Origin: a virus
DNA length: 21,734 bases
Virus record (IMG/VR): IMGVR_UViG_3300032268_000842
Location: 1 to 21,734 of that record
Strand: one strand, 5' to 3'
The first letter of the stretch is position 1. Every line of letters begins with the position of its first letter. This document shows, one piece after another, positions 14,945 through 21,124 of this stretch. The notes under the pieces are model-generated. The model worked only from the letters and a program-made list of their open reading frames with translations. It did not search any database and was not told the origin of the DNA. The position numbers and the translations under genes were made by a program.

Positions 14945-15535
14945 TTAGTTTATTATATTGAAATTATGTTTATAACAAGTTTTTCTTATTGTTTCAGTTT
15001 TACTTCCATTACTGACTTTAATACCTCTAAGTGAATTAGATAATTTCATTCTCACATATTGTGGTTTTCCTTTTGCAAAACCATTTTCGATTAAATAATT
15101 AGCACCATCTACTAAAGTATTAAATATGCGTTGTTCATTAGTTTGAATATTAGTTAATGAGTATGTTTTAAAATTACCGTTTTTATTTAAATAATGTTTT
15201 GATAATTTAATTTTAACTTCATCGTTATATGTATTTCTTCTAAATTCATTTACGGTTGCTAAATTATAACCAAACTCACTACTGTTAGATTTATATTTAA
15301 AAATATGGTAATTTTCTTTAATGATTAAATCTTCATTATTACATTCTTCTAATATTTTAAATACAAATGAATTCTCACCAAATTTATTGTAACTATGTTG
15401 AAGATGACAATTATCGTGAGTTCCTTTTTTTAACATCCAAAAATGTTTTTGTTTTCGATTAACAATATTAACAGAACTTCCAATATAAACTTTACCGTCA
15501 ATTAAATTTTCTATCTTGTAAATTCCTCCTACCAT
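14945..15535 (-). CDS. GIY-YIG family homing-type endonuclease
   Basis: 196 residues with an N-terminal GIY-YIG nuclease domain: GIY at 4-6, VYIGSS at 16-21, Arg27 as the likely catalytic arginine, and Glu74 in KENYHIFKY as the likely metal ligand. The C-terminal part (about 120-196; NGFAKGKPQYVRMKLSNSLR) looks like a DNA-binding region of the kind found in free-standing phage endonucleases such as the Seg enzymes of T4. It would cut a specific DNA site and spread by recombination into phages lacking it. It is free-standing, not in an intron seen here, and its region is very AT-rich. The stop codon abuts a 12-base A run. A minus-strand TATTTATA box lies 26 bases upstream of its ATG. Confidence 0.88.
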   Translation of the reverse strand: MVGGIYKIENLIDGKVYIGSSVNIVNRKQKHFWMLKKGTHDNCHLQHSYNKFGENSFVFKILEECNNEDLIIKENYHIFKYKSNSSEFGYNLATVNEFRRNTYNDEVKIKLSKHYLNKNGNFKTYSLTNIQTNEQRIFNTLVDGANYLIENGFAKGKPQYVRMKLSNSLRGIKVSNGSKTETIRKTCYKHNFNIIN

Positions 15536-15561
15536 ATTGATTAAGTAAATAACTTTATTAC

Positions 15562-15569
15562 TATAAATA
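15562..15569 (-). promoter_or_regulatory. TATTTATA box upstream of the endonuclease gene
   Basis: TATTTATA on the minus strand, 26 bases before the ATG at 15535, in the 87-base divergent region. Read on the plus strand it is TATAAATA, 53 bases before the gene at 15623 and identical to the T4 late promoter core, so orientation is ambiguous. Confidence 0.3.
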
Positions 15570-15601
15570 GTGATTATGATTCAATTATAATATAAAAACG
15601 A

Positions 15602-15609
15602 TATTTATT
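15602..15609 (+). promoter_or_regulatory. TATTTATT box upstream of the second WCT-module gene
   Basis: TATTTATT ends 13 bases before the ATG at 15623; TTCAAT at 15580-15585 is a weak -35 candidate 16 bases upstream. It differs by one base from the recurring TATTTATA. Confidence 0.28.
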
Positions 15610-15622
15610 AAATAAAAGATTT

Positions 15623-17380
15623 ATGCAATTTTCAGAATTAATTATAGAAAGTAGAGAAGACGACTTCAAAAAGAAGTATTCCAAGAAATTTTCAGCTCAA
15701 AACTTAGAGAAAATCGTTAAAAGTATTGCTCCAAAGTATTTGGATTGGGTTGGTAAAGTTATGGATGAGATTAACTTCGATGAAACTTTTTCTAAGGTGG
15801 TTCCAACTGTTACCCGATTCAACAATATTTCTACTAATCTTCCTCAAACTGATATTAATCAATATAATAGCTTCAACGAATTATACGATTCGATTACAAA
15901 ATATGACAGTCGTATTAGAAGAGATGTAAAACAAGTTAAAGGTGGCAATGTGGTTTATGATGACGGAGTATTCTTTGTTGTTAATCCATTGAACTATGAG
16001 TCATCTTGTTATTATGGTAAAGGTACTAAATGGTGTACCGCGGCTGAAACTGATTCTCACTTCAAAAGATATAATGAAGATGGTAAATTATTCTACATAA
16101 TTGATAGAACCAAAGCGAGTAATGACCCAAATTATAAAATAGCTATGTTAAAGAAATTTGATGGTGACATTTCATTCTTTGATGCTAAGGATGATAGGGT
16201 TGATGCTAAAAATGTTTTTGGTGAGAAAAAATATAATGAAATTATAACATCTGCTGATGAGTTTTTATCTGAGGTTTATCCGGAACAGGTAAAGATATAT
16301 GCTGACAAGGCGGCGGCAAAGAAAGAAAAAGAAAGACTTGAGAATTTAAGGATTCAAAGAGAACAACGAGAAAAGAGAGAGACGGCTCAAGATAGAAGAG
16401 AAGAAGGTGAATGGAGTGGTAGATATGAAGAGATGGATGAGGAAGGGTTAAGAGCAAATGCATTACTTAATTATCTTGATAGTTACGAGTCTGTTGAAGT
16501 TATGACTAGTGAAGACCGAGCGGAGATTACAAGATTAGAATTAGAGATTAATAGGTTGGACCAAGAGTATGATAATAGTGAAGAAATAAGGCAGGATTTA
16601 CTTGACCAAATATCTGAATTAGAGGATGAATTAGAAGAGTTAAAAAATAAAATTGATGTTTATAATATTATTCCAACAGGTGATTTTTATAATTTAGGTG
16701 AGTTTGAAGTTCTTGAGTCAAACTTAAGTGATAGAAGATATGCTGTTGGTGATGAAGATGATATGGAAAAAAGTGCTTATGACTACCTTGATAATTTGAT
16801 TGATGATATTGGGTTTGAAGGGTTTAACAAGGGTTTTGCCATGGGTTATTTAGATAATGAGGCGATTGCTGATTATGCTGAGGAAATGTATGACTATGAT
16901 GTTAGGGAATCACCTGAAAGTTATTTTGAAGAAGACGAAAAACAATTGTCGGATAGACAAGAAGAAGATATTAGAGTTGCTAAACTTTTTATTGAAAGAG
17001 CAGAAGAACAAATTTCCATGTTAGAAGACAGAATGGATGGTGATAATGATGACGATATTCAAGAAAAGATTGATGAGTTGAATGAATTAATTGAATCTCA
17101 TCAAGATGAAATTACTGAAATAGAAGAAAATCCCGATGGAGAATATCCTGAAGATTTAATTGAAGATAAGGTTAGGTCATTGGTTAGTGATGTTAGATAT
17201 GACCCGGAAGATTTTATGGAATCATATGGTCTTGAATGGGATAAATTTATTGATAGAGACGACTTTATCAAAGGGGTTATCGAAGCCGATGGTTATGGTC
17301 AAACGTTAAATGGTTACGATGGTTCTGCCGACGAAGTTAAGGTTGGTGATAAATGGTTTTATGTAATGAGAATTGACTAA
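15623..17380 (+). CDS. WCT-module protein with long acidic coiled-coil tail, possibly capsid-packaged
   Basis: 585 residues. It begins MQFSELIIES, nine residues ending I-I-E, similar in form to the T4 internal protein III targeting peptide (MKTYQEFIAE). Residues about 36-190 match the module of the 439-aa protein at 2179: KYLDW (38-42), DIN and LYD (77-89), VVYDDG (110-115), YGKGTKWCTA (131-140) and HFKRYNEDGKLFYII (146-160). Residues about 228-265 are highly charged (KEKERLENLRIQREQREKRE), followed by predicted coiled coils near 296-345 and 435-490 and very acidic stretches. The C-terminus ends in GYGQTLNGYDGSADEVKVGD then WFYVMRID, a compact motif. Enzymatic activity is possible around Trp137-Cys138-Thr139 but unproven. 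It may be a packaged effector or a structural scaffold-like protein. Confidence 0.6.
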   Translation: MQFSELIIESREDDFKKKYSKKFSAQNLEKIVKSIAPKYLDWVGKVMDEINFDETFSKVVPTVTRFNNISTNLPQTDINQYNSFNELYDSITKYDSRIRRDVKQVKGGNVVYDDGVFFVVNPLNYESSCYYGKGTKWCTAAETDSHFKRYNEDGKLFYIIDRTKASNDPNYKIAMLKKFDGDISFFDAKDDRVDAKNVFGEKKYNEIITSADEFLSEVYPEQVKIYADKAAAKKEKERLENLRIQREQREKRETAQDRREEGEWSGRYEEMDEEGLRANALLNYLDSYESVEVMTSEDRAEITRLELEINRLDQEYDNSEEIRQDLLDQISELEDELEELKNKIDVYNIIPTGDFYNLGEFEVLESNLSDRRYAVGDEDDMEKSAYDYLDNLIDDIGFEGFNKGFAMGYLDNEAIADYAEEMYDYDVRESPESYFEEDEKQLSDRQEEDIRVAKLFIERAEEQISMLEDRMDGDNDDDIQEKIDELNELIESHQDEITEIEENPDGEYPEDLIEDKVRSLVSDVRYDPEDFMESYGLEWDKFIDRDDFIKGVIEADGYGQTLNGYDGSADEVKVGDKWFYVMRID

Positions 17381-17400
17381 TTTATTTTAGTTCATATAAT
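17373..17400 (+). promoter_or_regulatory. Near-consensus sigma70 promoter, predicted leaderless
   Basis: TTGACT (17373-17378), 16-base spacer, TATAAT (17395-17400), then 7 bases to the ATG at 17408. The -35 matches 5 of 6 and the -10 is perfect. The predicted start point falls on the start codon. The -35 lies over the end of the upstream gene. Confidence 0.65.
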
Positions 17401-17407
17401 TACTTTT

Positions 17408-18187
17408 ATGGGTAGAAAAAAGAAAATATCATTCAAATTAAATCCCGAGTGGATGTTGAAGGAACCATTGGACTTTGAATATAACAAATATACCTTATTA
17501 GATTATATTCAAAAGTGTGAGACAGGGTTCGACAAGTTGGAAATTTATCCTGATTTTGTCGAAATTTCGTTGCACTTAGCAAACTTACAATCATTAGTTA
17601 AAGAAAATACATTATTATTGACAAATAAAAAATTCGAATCTTGTGATGATGAGATTTTGGTTAAGGAACTTACACCTAAAAAACCAAGAGAGCTTACTGA
17701 AGAAGAAGAGGAAGAATTGGTGAAGACTTTAAAATTCTCTAACTCAAGATTATTTGATGCATTCAATGTTGCAAAATCGATATGGAACTTAGCCTACGAT
17801 AACATTGACCTTTATATTAAAAAGAATCGAAAATCAATTGCAACAGGTCACGGATATGTCTTTTATTATAATAAGATAGATTCCAAACTATTCGTGTGGG
17901 AATATGAAATTAAAAAATCAAAAGGGGATAATCATAATCATAAAACTTATGTTAACTCAATATACAATGGTTCTTCAGAGGACCTCACAGTTCCGGAAAT
18001 AGTTGAAACATTTTCAACATGGAACCAAACAGAATATTTTAAAGAACTTCCAATCTTTGAAATTCAATCTTCACAAAATTTCCCAATGGAACAAACTTTA
18101 GTTCCAATTATGAAACGAAAAATTATGACATATATTTTTCAAATTGTTAATTCAGAAAAGTTAAATAACTTTGACTTTGAATTATAA
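17408..18187 (+). CDS. Hypothetical protein
   Basis: A 259-residue soluble protein not recognised. It has a basic start (MGRKKKISFKL), an acidic stretch near residue 97 (TEEEEEEL), a C-terminal half rich in aromatic residues (HGYVFYYNKI, KLFVWEYEIKK) suggesting beta structure, and no membrane segment. Its own near-consensus promoter overlaps the preceding gene, so it is independently transcribed and possibly early. Immediately after it comes a second promoter of the same type for the next gene. No Shine-Dalgarno is present; with a predicted start on the ATG, the message would be leaderless. Confidence 0.6.
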   Translation: MGRKKKISFKLNPEWMLKEPLDFEYNKYTLLDYIQKCETGFDKLEIYPDFVEISLHLANLQSLVKENTLLLTNKKFESCDDEILVKELTPKKPRELTEEEEEELVKTLKFSNSRLFDAFNVAKSIWNLAYDNIDLYIKKNRKSIATGHGYVFYYNKIDSKLFVWEYEIKKSKGDNHNHKTYVNSIYNGSSEDLTVPEIVETFSTWNQTEYFKELPIFEIQSSQNFPMEQTLVPIMKRKIMTYIFQIVNSEKLNNFDFEL

Positions 18188-18199
18188 TTTGTTTATAAT
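18171..18199 (+). promoter_or_regulatory. Near-consensus sigma70 promoter for the small-gene operon
   Basis: TTGACT (18171-18176), 17-base spacer, TATAAT (18194-18199), then 6 bases to the GTG at 18206. The -35 hexamer is the same as that of the promoter at 17373. It lies in the last codons of the upstream gene and heads the packed operon 18206 to the window end. Confidence 0.65.
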
Positions 18200-18205
18200 T
18201 CTTAT

Positions 18206-18421
18206 GTGGGATTTAACAAAAGATACATAACAAAACAATCATCTTTAACGGCTCTCAACGATAATAGACTAAACCTCTATTATGGTCGAGCCGATGTGAT
18301 GATATTTGAGGATGACCTTAGCGAAATCATTTACGACTTATACTTGTCCGGGAAGACCGAACAGGAAATACTAAACATTATTAATTTAAACACGGAGAAA
18401 GAAATCGATGAAGTGCATTAA
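18206..18421 (+). CDS. Small hypothetical protein, GTG start
   Basis: 71 residues, not recognised. The frame is closed upstream by TAA at 18185-18187 and contains no earlier ATG; the first in-frame ATG is about 30 codons in, so GTG at 18206 is the only reasonable standard start. An out-of-frame ATG at 18204 opens an 8-codon ORF (MWDLTKDT) over the same bases. The protein has a basic N-terminus (KRYITKQ) and an acidic C-terminal half (FEDDLSEIIYDLYLSGKTEQ). It overlaps the next gene by 14 bases and is first in the operon. Its arrangement next to the -10 box predicts a nearly leaderless message. Confidence 0.5.
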   Translation: MGFNKRYITKQSSLTALNDNRLNLYYGRADVMIFEDDLSEIIYDLYLSGKTEQEILNIINLNTEKEIDEVH

Positions 18422-18638
18422 AACAATCAAGAAAACCAACTCAAGAGAGATTGGAGAAGTAATCAGAACTGAAGAAAAAGATGCTGATTTAAAAGTTAGT
18501 ACAGGTGTTTGGGCTTACTGTCCAAAAAATGAGTGGAAAGCTCTTACTAGAAGAGTTAAACCTGTTTCTAAAAAAGAAACTGTAGAAGGGTCTGAAGATA
18601 AACCTGTTACCAAGAGAGGTAAGAATAGTATTCAGTAA
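18408..18638 (+). CDS. Small basic hypothetical protein
   Basis: 76 residues, Lys/Arg-rich, not recognised. Features include MKCIKTIKKTNSREIGEVIR, then WAYCPKNEWKALTRRVKP and a charged tail. Two cysteines and the WAYCPKxEWK segment suggest a small folded domain; RNA or DNA binding is plausible from charge only. GGAG lies about 11 bases before the ATG, one of very few Shine-Dalgarno-like sequences in the window, although slightly far. It overlaps the previous gene by 14 bases, so translation is probably coupled. Confidence 0.55.
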   Translation: MKCIKTIKKTNSREIGEVIRTEEKDADLKVSTGVWAYCPKNEWKALTRRVKPVSKKETVEGSEDKPVTKRGKNSIQ

Positions 18639-18643
18639 TCATC

Positions 18644-18862
18644 ATGAGTGGAGAAATGGTAAACAACCCACTTCATTATGGTGGTGCGGACAATCCTTAT
18701 GAAGCAATCAAAGTTATTGAGGCGTGGGAGTTAGATTTTCACTTAGGAAATACTGTTAAGTATATTTCAAGAGCAGGAAAAAAAGAAACTGATAAAGAAC
18801 TCCAAGACTTGAAGAAGGCGTTATGGTATCTTCAAAGACGAATAGATAATTTACAAAAATGA
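18644..18862 (+). CDS. DUF3310 family protein
   Basis: 72 residues matching DUF3310 over almost the whole length: NPLHYGGADNPYEAIKVIEA (8-27), LGNTVKYISRAGKK and the C-terminal ELQDLKKALWYLQRRI. DUF3310 is widespread in phages and includes part of T7 gp1.7, a nucleotide kinase; in a stand-alone 72-residue form the activity is unproven. An alternative start at ATG 18656 would shorten it by four residues and is equally compatible with the family. It overlaps the kinase gene by ATGA, which fits a joint nucleotide-metabolism role. Confidence 0.85.
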   Translation: MSGEMVNNPLHYGGADNPYEAIKVIEAWELDFHLGNTVKYISRAGKKETDKELQDLKKALWYLQRRIDNLQK

Positions 18863-19305
18863 TTTACTATTTAATCGGACAACCTCACGCTGGTAAGACC
18901 ACATTGTCCAAATTATTAAAACAACATTTGTATCCTCAAAATATTATTCAAATAGATGGGGATGAAATCAGAGATATCTTTCAAAACAAAGATTACTCTG
19001 AAGACGGAAGACGAAAAAATATTCAAAGAGCTCAAGACATTGCAAAATTTCTAAACTCTAAAGGTATTGATGTTATTATATCCTTGGTATCTCCTTATCG
19101 AGATTTAAGAAATGAGTTAAAGGAAAGTTCAAAGGTGATTGAGGTTTATATTCATACTGATGATGTTCGTGGAAGGGAAGGTTTTCATGTTGAAAACTAT
19201 GAGAAACCTACTGAAAACTACATTGATATTGATACTACTGGCGTTTCAGAATTTACATCACTTGGTGAATTGATTACTAAAATTAATGAATATGGAAATA
19301 AATAG
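18859..19305 (+). CDS. P-loop kinase resembling adenylylsulfate kinase
   Basis: 148 residues. Walker A is GQPHAGKTT (7-15), followed by IDGDEIR (32-38), DYSEDGRRKNIQRAQDIA (45-62), a strand ending SLVSPYRDLR (75-84) and YEKPTENYIDIDTT near the C-terminus. Each has its counterpart in APS kinase (LDGD.iR, gys..dR.eN..R, sP....R, YE.P..pd..idT). The protein is shorter than CysC (about 180-200), and the lid region between Arg84 and the C-terminal motif is reduced, so its substrate may not be adenylylsulfate; a nucleoside or polynucleotide substrate is possible. It overlaps DUF3310 by 4 bases and the next gene by 20. The nearby nucleotidyltransferase at 19494 makes a kinase/transferase pair. Confidence 0.8.
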   Translation: MIYYLIGQPHAGKTTLSKLLKQHLYPQNIIQIDGDEIRDIFQNKDYSEDGRRKNIQRAQDIAKFLNSKGIDVIISLVSPYRDLRNELKESSKVIEVYIHTDDVRGREGFHVENYEKPTENYIDIDTTGVSEFTSLGELITKINEYGNK

Positions 19306-19501
19306 AGAGGAACCGGAAATACAATTTTACCTTGCATATTATATGGAAAATGGTGAAGTTGATGAAAATGGGGTGATGGATATTAAAATGAAGACCGCGG
19401 TTGTACCAATAAGATTGAAAGAAAAATTCTTAGAAACATTTAAAGACAACCCTACACCAAGTAAAAAAGAAATTTTTAAATTTTTGGATAGTCATGAGTA
19501 A
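19286..19501 (+). CDS. Small hypothetical protein
   Basis: 71 residues, not recognised. It is acidic at the N-terminal half (IQFYLAYYMENGEVDENGV) and charged at the C-terminus (PTPSKKEIFKFLDSHE). The ATG at 19286 overlaps the kinase end by 20 bases; an alternative ATG at 19292 shortens it by two residues. It overlaps the nucleotidyltransferase by 8 bases. Continuous coupling on both sides supports it as a real gene. Confidence 0.55.
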   Translation: MNMEINREEPEIQFYLAYYMENGEVDENGVMDIKMKTAVVPIRLKEKFLETFKDNPTPSKKEIFKFLDSHE

Positions 19502-19904
19502 TTGGGAAAGAAAGACACACGTACAAGCTGCATTTGCGTCATCATCTTCAAATAAGAAGTATTCTATGTTTGTTGGGAGATGGCAACCATGGCACCATGG
19601 ACACAGAGCTTTGATTAACCAACAACTTGAACGAGGTAAAAATATATTACTTTGTGTGAGAGATGTTGAGATTGATGATAAGAATCCATTTTCAACTGAA
19701 TGGGTTGTTGAGAACTTAAACAATGAGTTGAAAGATTTAATTGACGAAGGTCGATTGGTAATTCAAGTTATTCCGGACATTGATAGTATTAATATTGGTA
19801 GAGGAGTTGGATATGATGTAATTGAACATTTCCCACCTGATGAGATTAAGAACATATCAGCAACCAAAATTAGGGAACAGATGAAAAAAGATGGTAAGTT
19901 ATGA
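19494..19904 (+). CDS. Nucleotidyltransferase (NMN adenylyltransferase / cytidylyltransferase-like)
   Basis: 136 residues. The two signature motifs of the HxGH nucleotidyltransferase superfamily are clear: GRWQPWHHGH at 28-37 (family form GRFQPxHxGH) and ISATKIR near 124-130 (ISxTxIR). NMN adenylyltransferases join ATP and NMN to give NAD. Phosphopantetheine, FMN and glycerol-phosphate relatives share the motifs, so substrate is not decided. It is short for the family (about 160-180), losing mainly the C-terminal tail. The first 20 residues (MSNWERKTHVQAAFASSSSN) precede the core and look disordered. Its pairing with the kinase at 18859 suggests cofactor or nucleotide salvage. ATP sulfurylase, which also has an HxGH motif, is a poorer fit. 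It ends in ATGA with the next gene. Confidence 0.8.
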   Translation: MSNWERKTHVQAAFASSSSNKKYSMFVGRWQPWHHGHRALINQQLERGKNILLCVRDVEIDDKNPFSTEWVVENLNNELKDLIDEGRLVIQVIPDIDSINIGRGVGYDVIEHFPPDEIKNISATKIREQMKKDGKL

Positions 19905-20200
19905 GAGTAACAGTTGATATTGATGAATACGCAGAAGGAGCAATTCTATTGGATGGTTTGGAATCTGCGATAGTTGGAATTGTTGAGGAATTTGGAAGCG
20001 GAAATAGAATATTATATTCCAAACAAAAAATACTTAACATACTTCAAGAAAGAGATTTAATGACTATGGGTGAAGCTGAAGAGTTTTACGATTATAATAT
20101 AATAGGATTACACGCTGGTGAACAAAACGCGGTGTTTTTGGATTTAGAAATAACACCAATAAAAAAAGAAAATGGTTGGGAATACCAATTAAAAGATTAA
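19901..20200 (+). CDS. Conserved phage-type hypothetical protein
   Basis: 99 residues. The segments LDGLESAIVGIVEEFGSGNR (17-36), RDLMTMGEAEEFYDYNIIG and HAGEQNAVFLD resemble a short protein I recall from large phages, but its function is unknown. The order is a short beta start, helix, IL..RD.M..EEA helix, then the GL.AGE loop. It starts inside the ATGA overlap with the nucleotidyltransferase and ends one base before the next gene, so it is cotranslated. Confidence 0.6.
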   Translation: MRVTVDIDEYAEGAILLDGLESAIVGIVEEFGSGNRILYSKQKILNILQERDLMTMGEAEEFYDYNIIGLHAGEQNAVFLDLEITPIKKENGWEYQLKD

Positions 20201-20201
20201 T

Positions 20202-20765
20202 ATGGCAAATACAATGACAACTTATGTTAAGGTATGTAATCTTAACGAAGAAACTTTTGGTAAAGTTAAAGAATTGTTTGAAACTGAAGGTGAGAATAGT
20301 TCAGAGGTTAAAGTGATTGAACACTTTAATAAATTATTTAAGACTGAATTCAATAATACTGACAATTACATGAATAGAGAATGGATGGATGAGAACATTG
20401 GTTCAAAATGGATTAAGATTGAATTTGGTGATGTTGAATATACTCCTGAGGTTGATTTAGTGATTGAAACCGCTTGGAATGTTCCGACAGAATATATTCA
20501 AAAAGTGGTTGAAGTTTTAAATGAACTAGATAAGAACATTGTTGCTTACGGAACATACGAAGACGAAGGATATTCTCCGGTAGGGGCTTTTGTATATGGT
20601 TATGATTATGACGATATCGAAGATTATGATGATGTTGATTCTGACCGTGTATGGGAAGATGATGATTATATGGAAGAGATGTATGATGCTTTATACGAAC
20701 ATCGTGATTCATTATACGAAAGTTATCTTGAAGTCATTGAAGAAAGAAAATTGGAAGAAGAATAA
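20202..20765 (+). CDS. YubB/DUF1281-like ferredoxin-fold protein, acidic tail
   Basis: 187 residues. Residues about 55-135 read WMDENIGSKWIKIEF, then VIETAWNVPTEYIQKVVEVL and YEDEGYSPVGAFVYG. This agrees with the YubB-like (Api92) ferredoxin-like domain, which has nWGtKW, TaW.pP and YyE.G elements in that order. The family is spread by phages and plasmids and has no proven biochemical activity. After residue 135 the chain is extremely acidic (DYDDIEDYDDVDSDRVWEDD) and then helical. The acidic tail could imitate nucleic acid or bind basic proteins, which is only a guess. It begins one base after the previous stop. Confidence 0.65.
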   Translation: MANTMTTYVKVCNLNEETFGKVKELFETEGENSSEVKVIEHFNKLFKTEFNNTDNYMNREWMDENIGSKWIKIEFGDVEYTPEVDLVIETAWNVPTEYIQKVVEVLNELDKNIVAYGTYEDEGYSPVGAFVYGYDYDDIEDYDDVDSDRVWEDDDYMEEMYDALYEHRDSLYESYLEVIEERKLEEE

Positions 20766-20782
20766 ACCATTAAAACAAAAAT

Positions 20783-21124
20783 ATGAAAGCACATTTAAGA
20801 AAAACGGAGTATTACACATCTCATAACGCAAACACTCCGGTAGAGTTGGATAGCGAAAAATTCCCTGACTTCAAGGGAGAAACTCAAGAAGAGTTCTTAC
20901 AATACATCTATGATAATTTAGATGGATGGGTTGATGGAGAAGGTGAACCATTATTTGATGAAGAAACACAAGACGCTTTGTATGAATTACAACACGGGTC
21001 AATGAGTGAATATTGGGGTTCTTATCAAAACTATTTTGAGGGAGAACTACAAGTAGGGGAACCAACACCTCAAGATAATTACAAAAATGGTAATTTTAAA
21101 ACCATAGATTCAATCTCAATCTAA
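20783..21124 (+). CDS. Hypothetical acidic protein
   Basis: 113 residues, not recognised. It has a basic first 20 residues (MKAHLRKTEYYTSHNAN), then an acidic middle rich in Glu, Asp, Gln and Tyr (ETQEEFLQYIYDNLDGW, then ETQDALYELQHGSMSEYWG). No motif is matched. It follows a 17-base gap with an A-rich leader, and its stop shares one base (TAATG) with the methyltransferase gene. Probably a real cotranscribed gene. Confidence 0.55.
   Translation: MKAHLRKTEYYTSHNANTPVELDSEKFPDFKGETQEEFLQYIYDNLDGWVDGEGEPLFDEETQDALYELQHGSMSEYWGSYQNYFEGELQVGEPTPQDNYKNGNFKTIDSISI

Noticed and set aside
15562-15569. TATAAATA on the plus strand as a T4-type late promoter for the 15623 gene
   Set aside because: All other exact copies lie in the reverse sense relative to their gene, and here it is better placed for the minus-strand endonuclease.
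19494-19904. ATP sulfurylase as identity of the HxGH protein, to pair with the APS-kinase-like gene
   Set aside because: The motif is GRWQPWHHGH with ISATKIR, the NMN adenylyltransferase/cytidylyltransferase form, not the QTRNPxHRAH form; and the protein is far too short.
20413-20712. Minus-strand open frame rich in His and Asn over the YubB-like gene
   Set aside because: Its composition is simply the complement of the acidic Asp/Glu-rich codons of the true gene.
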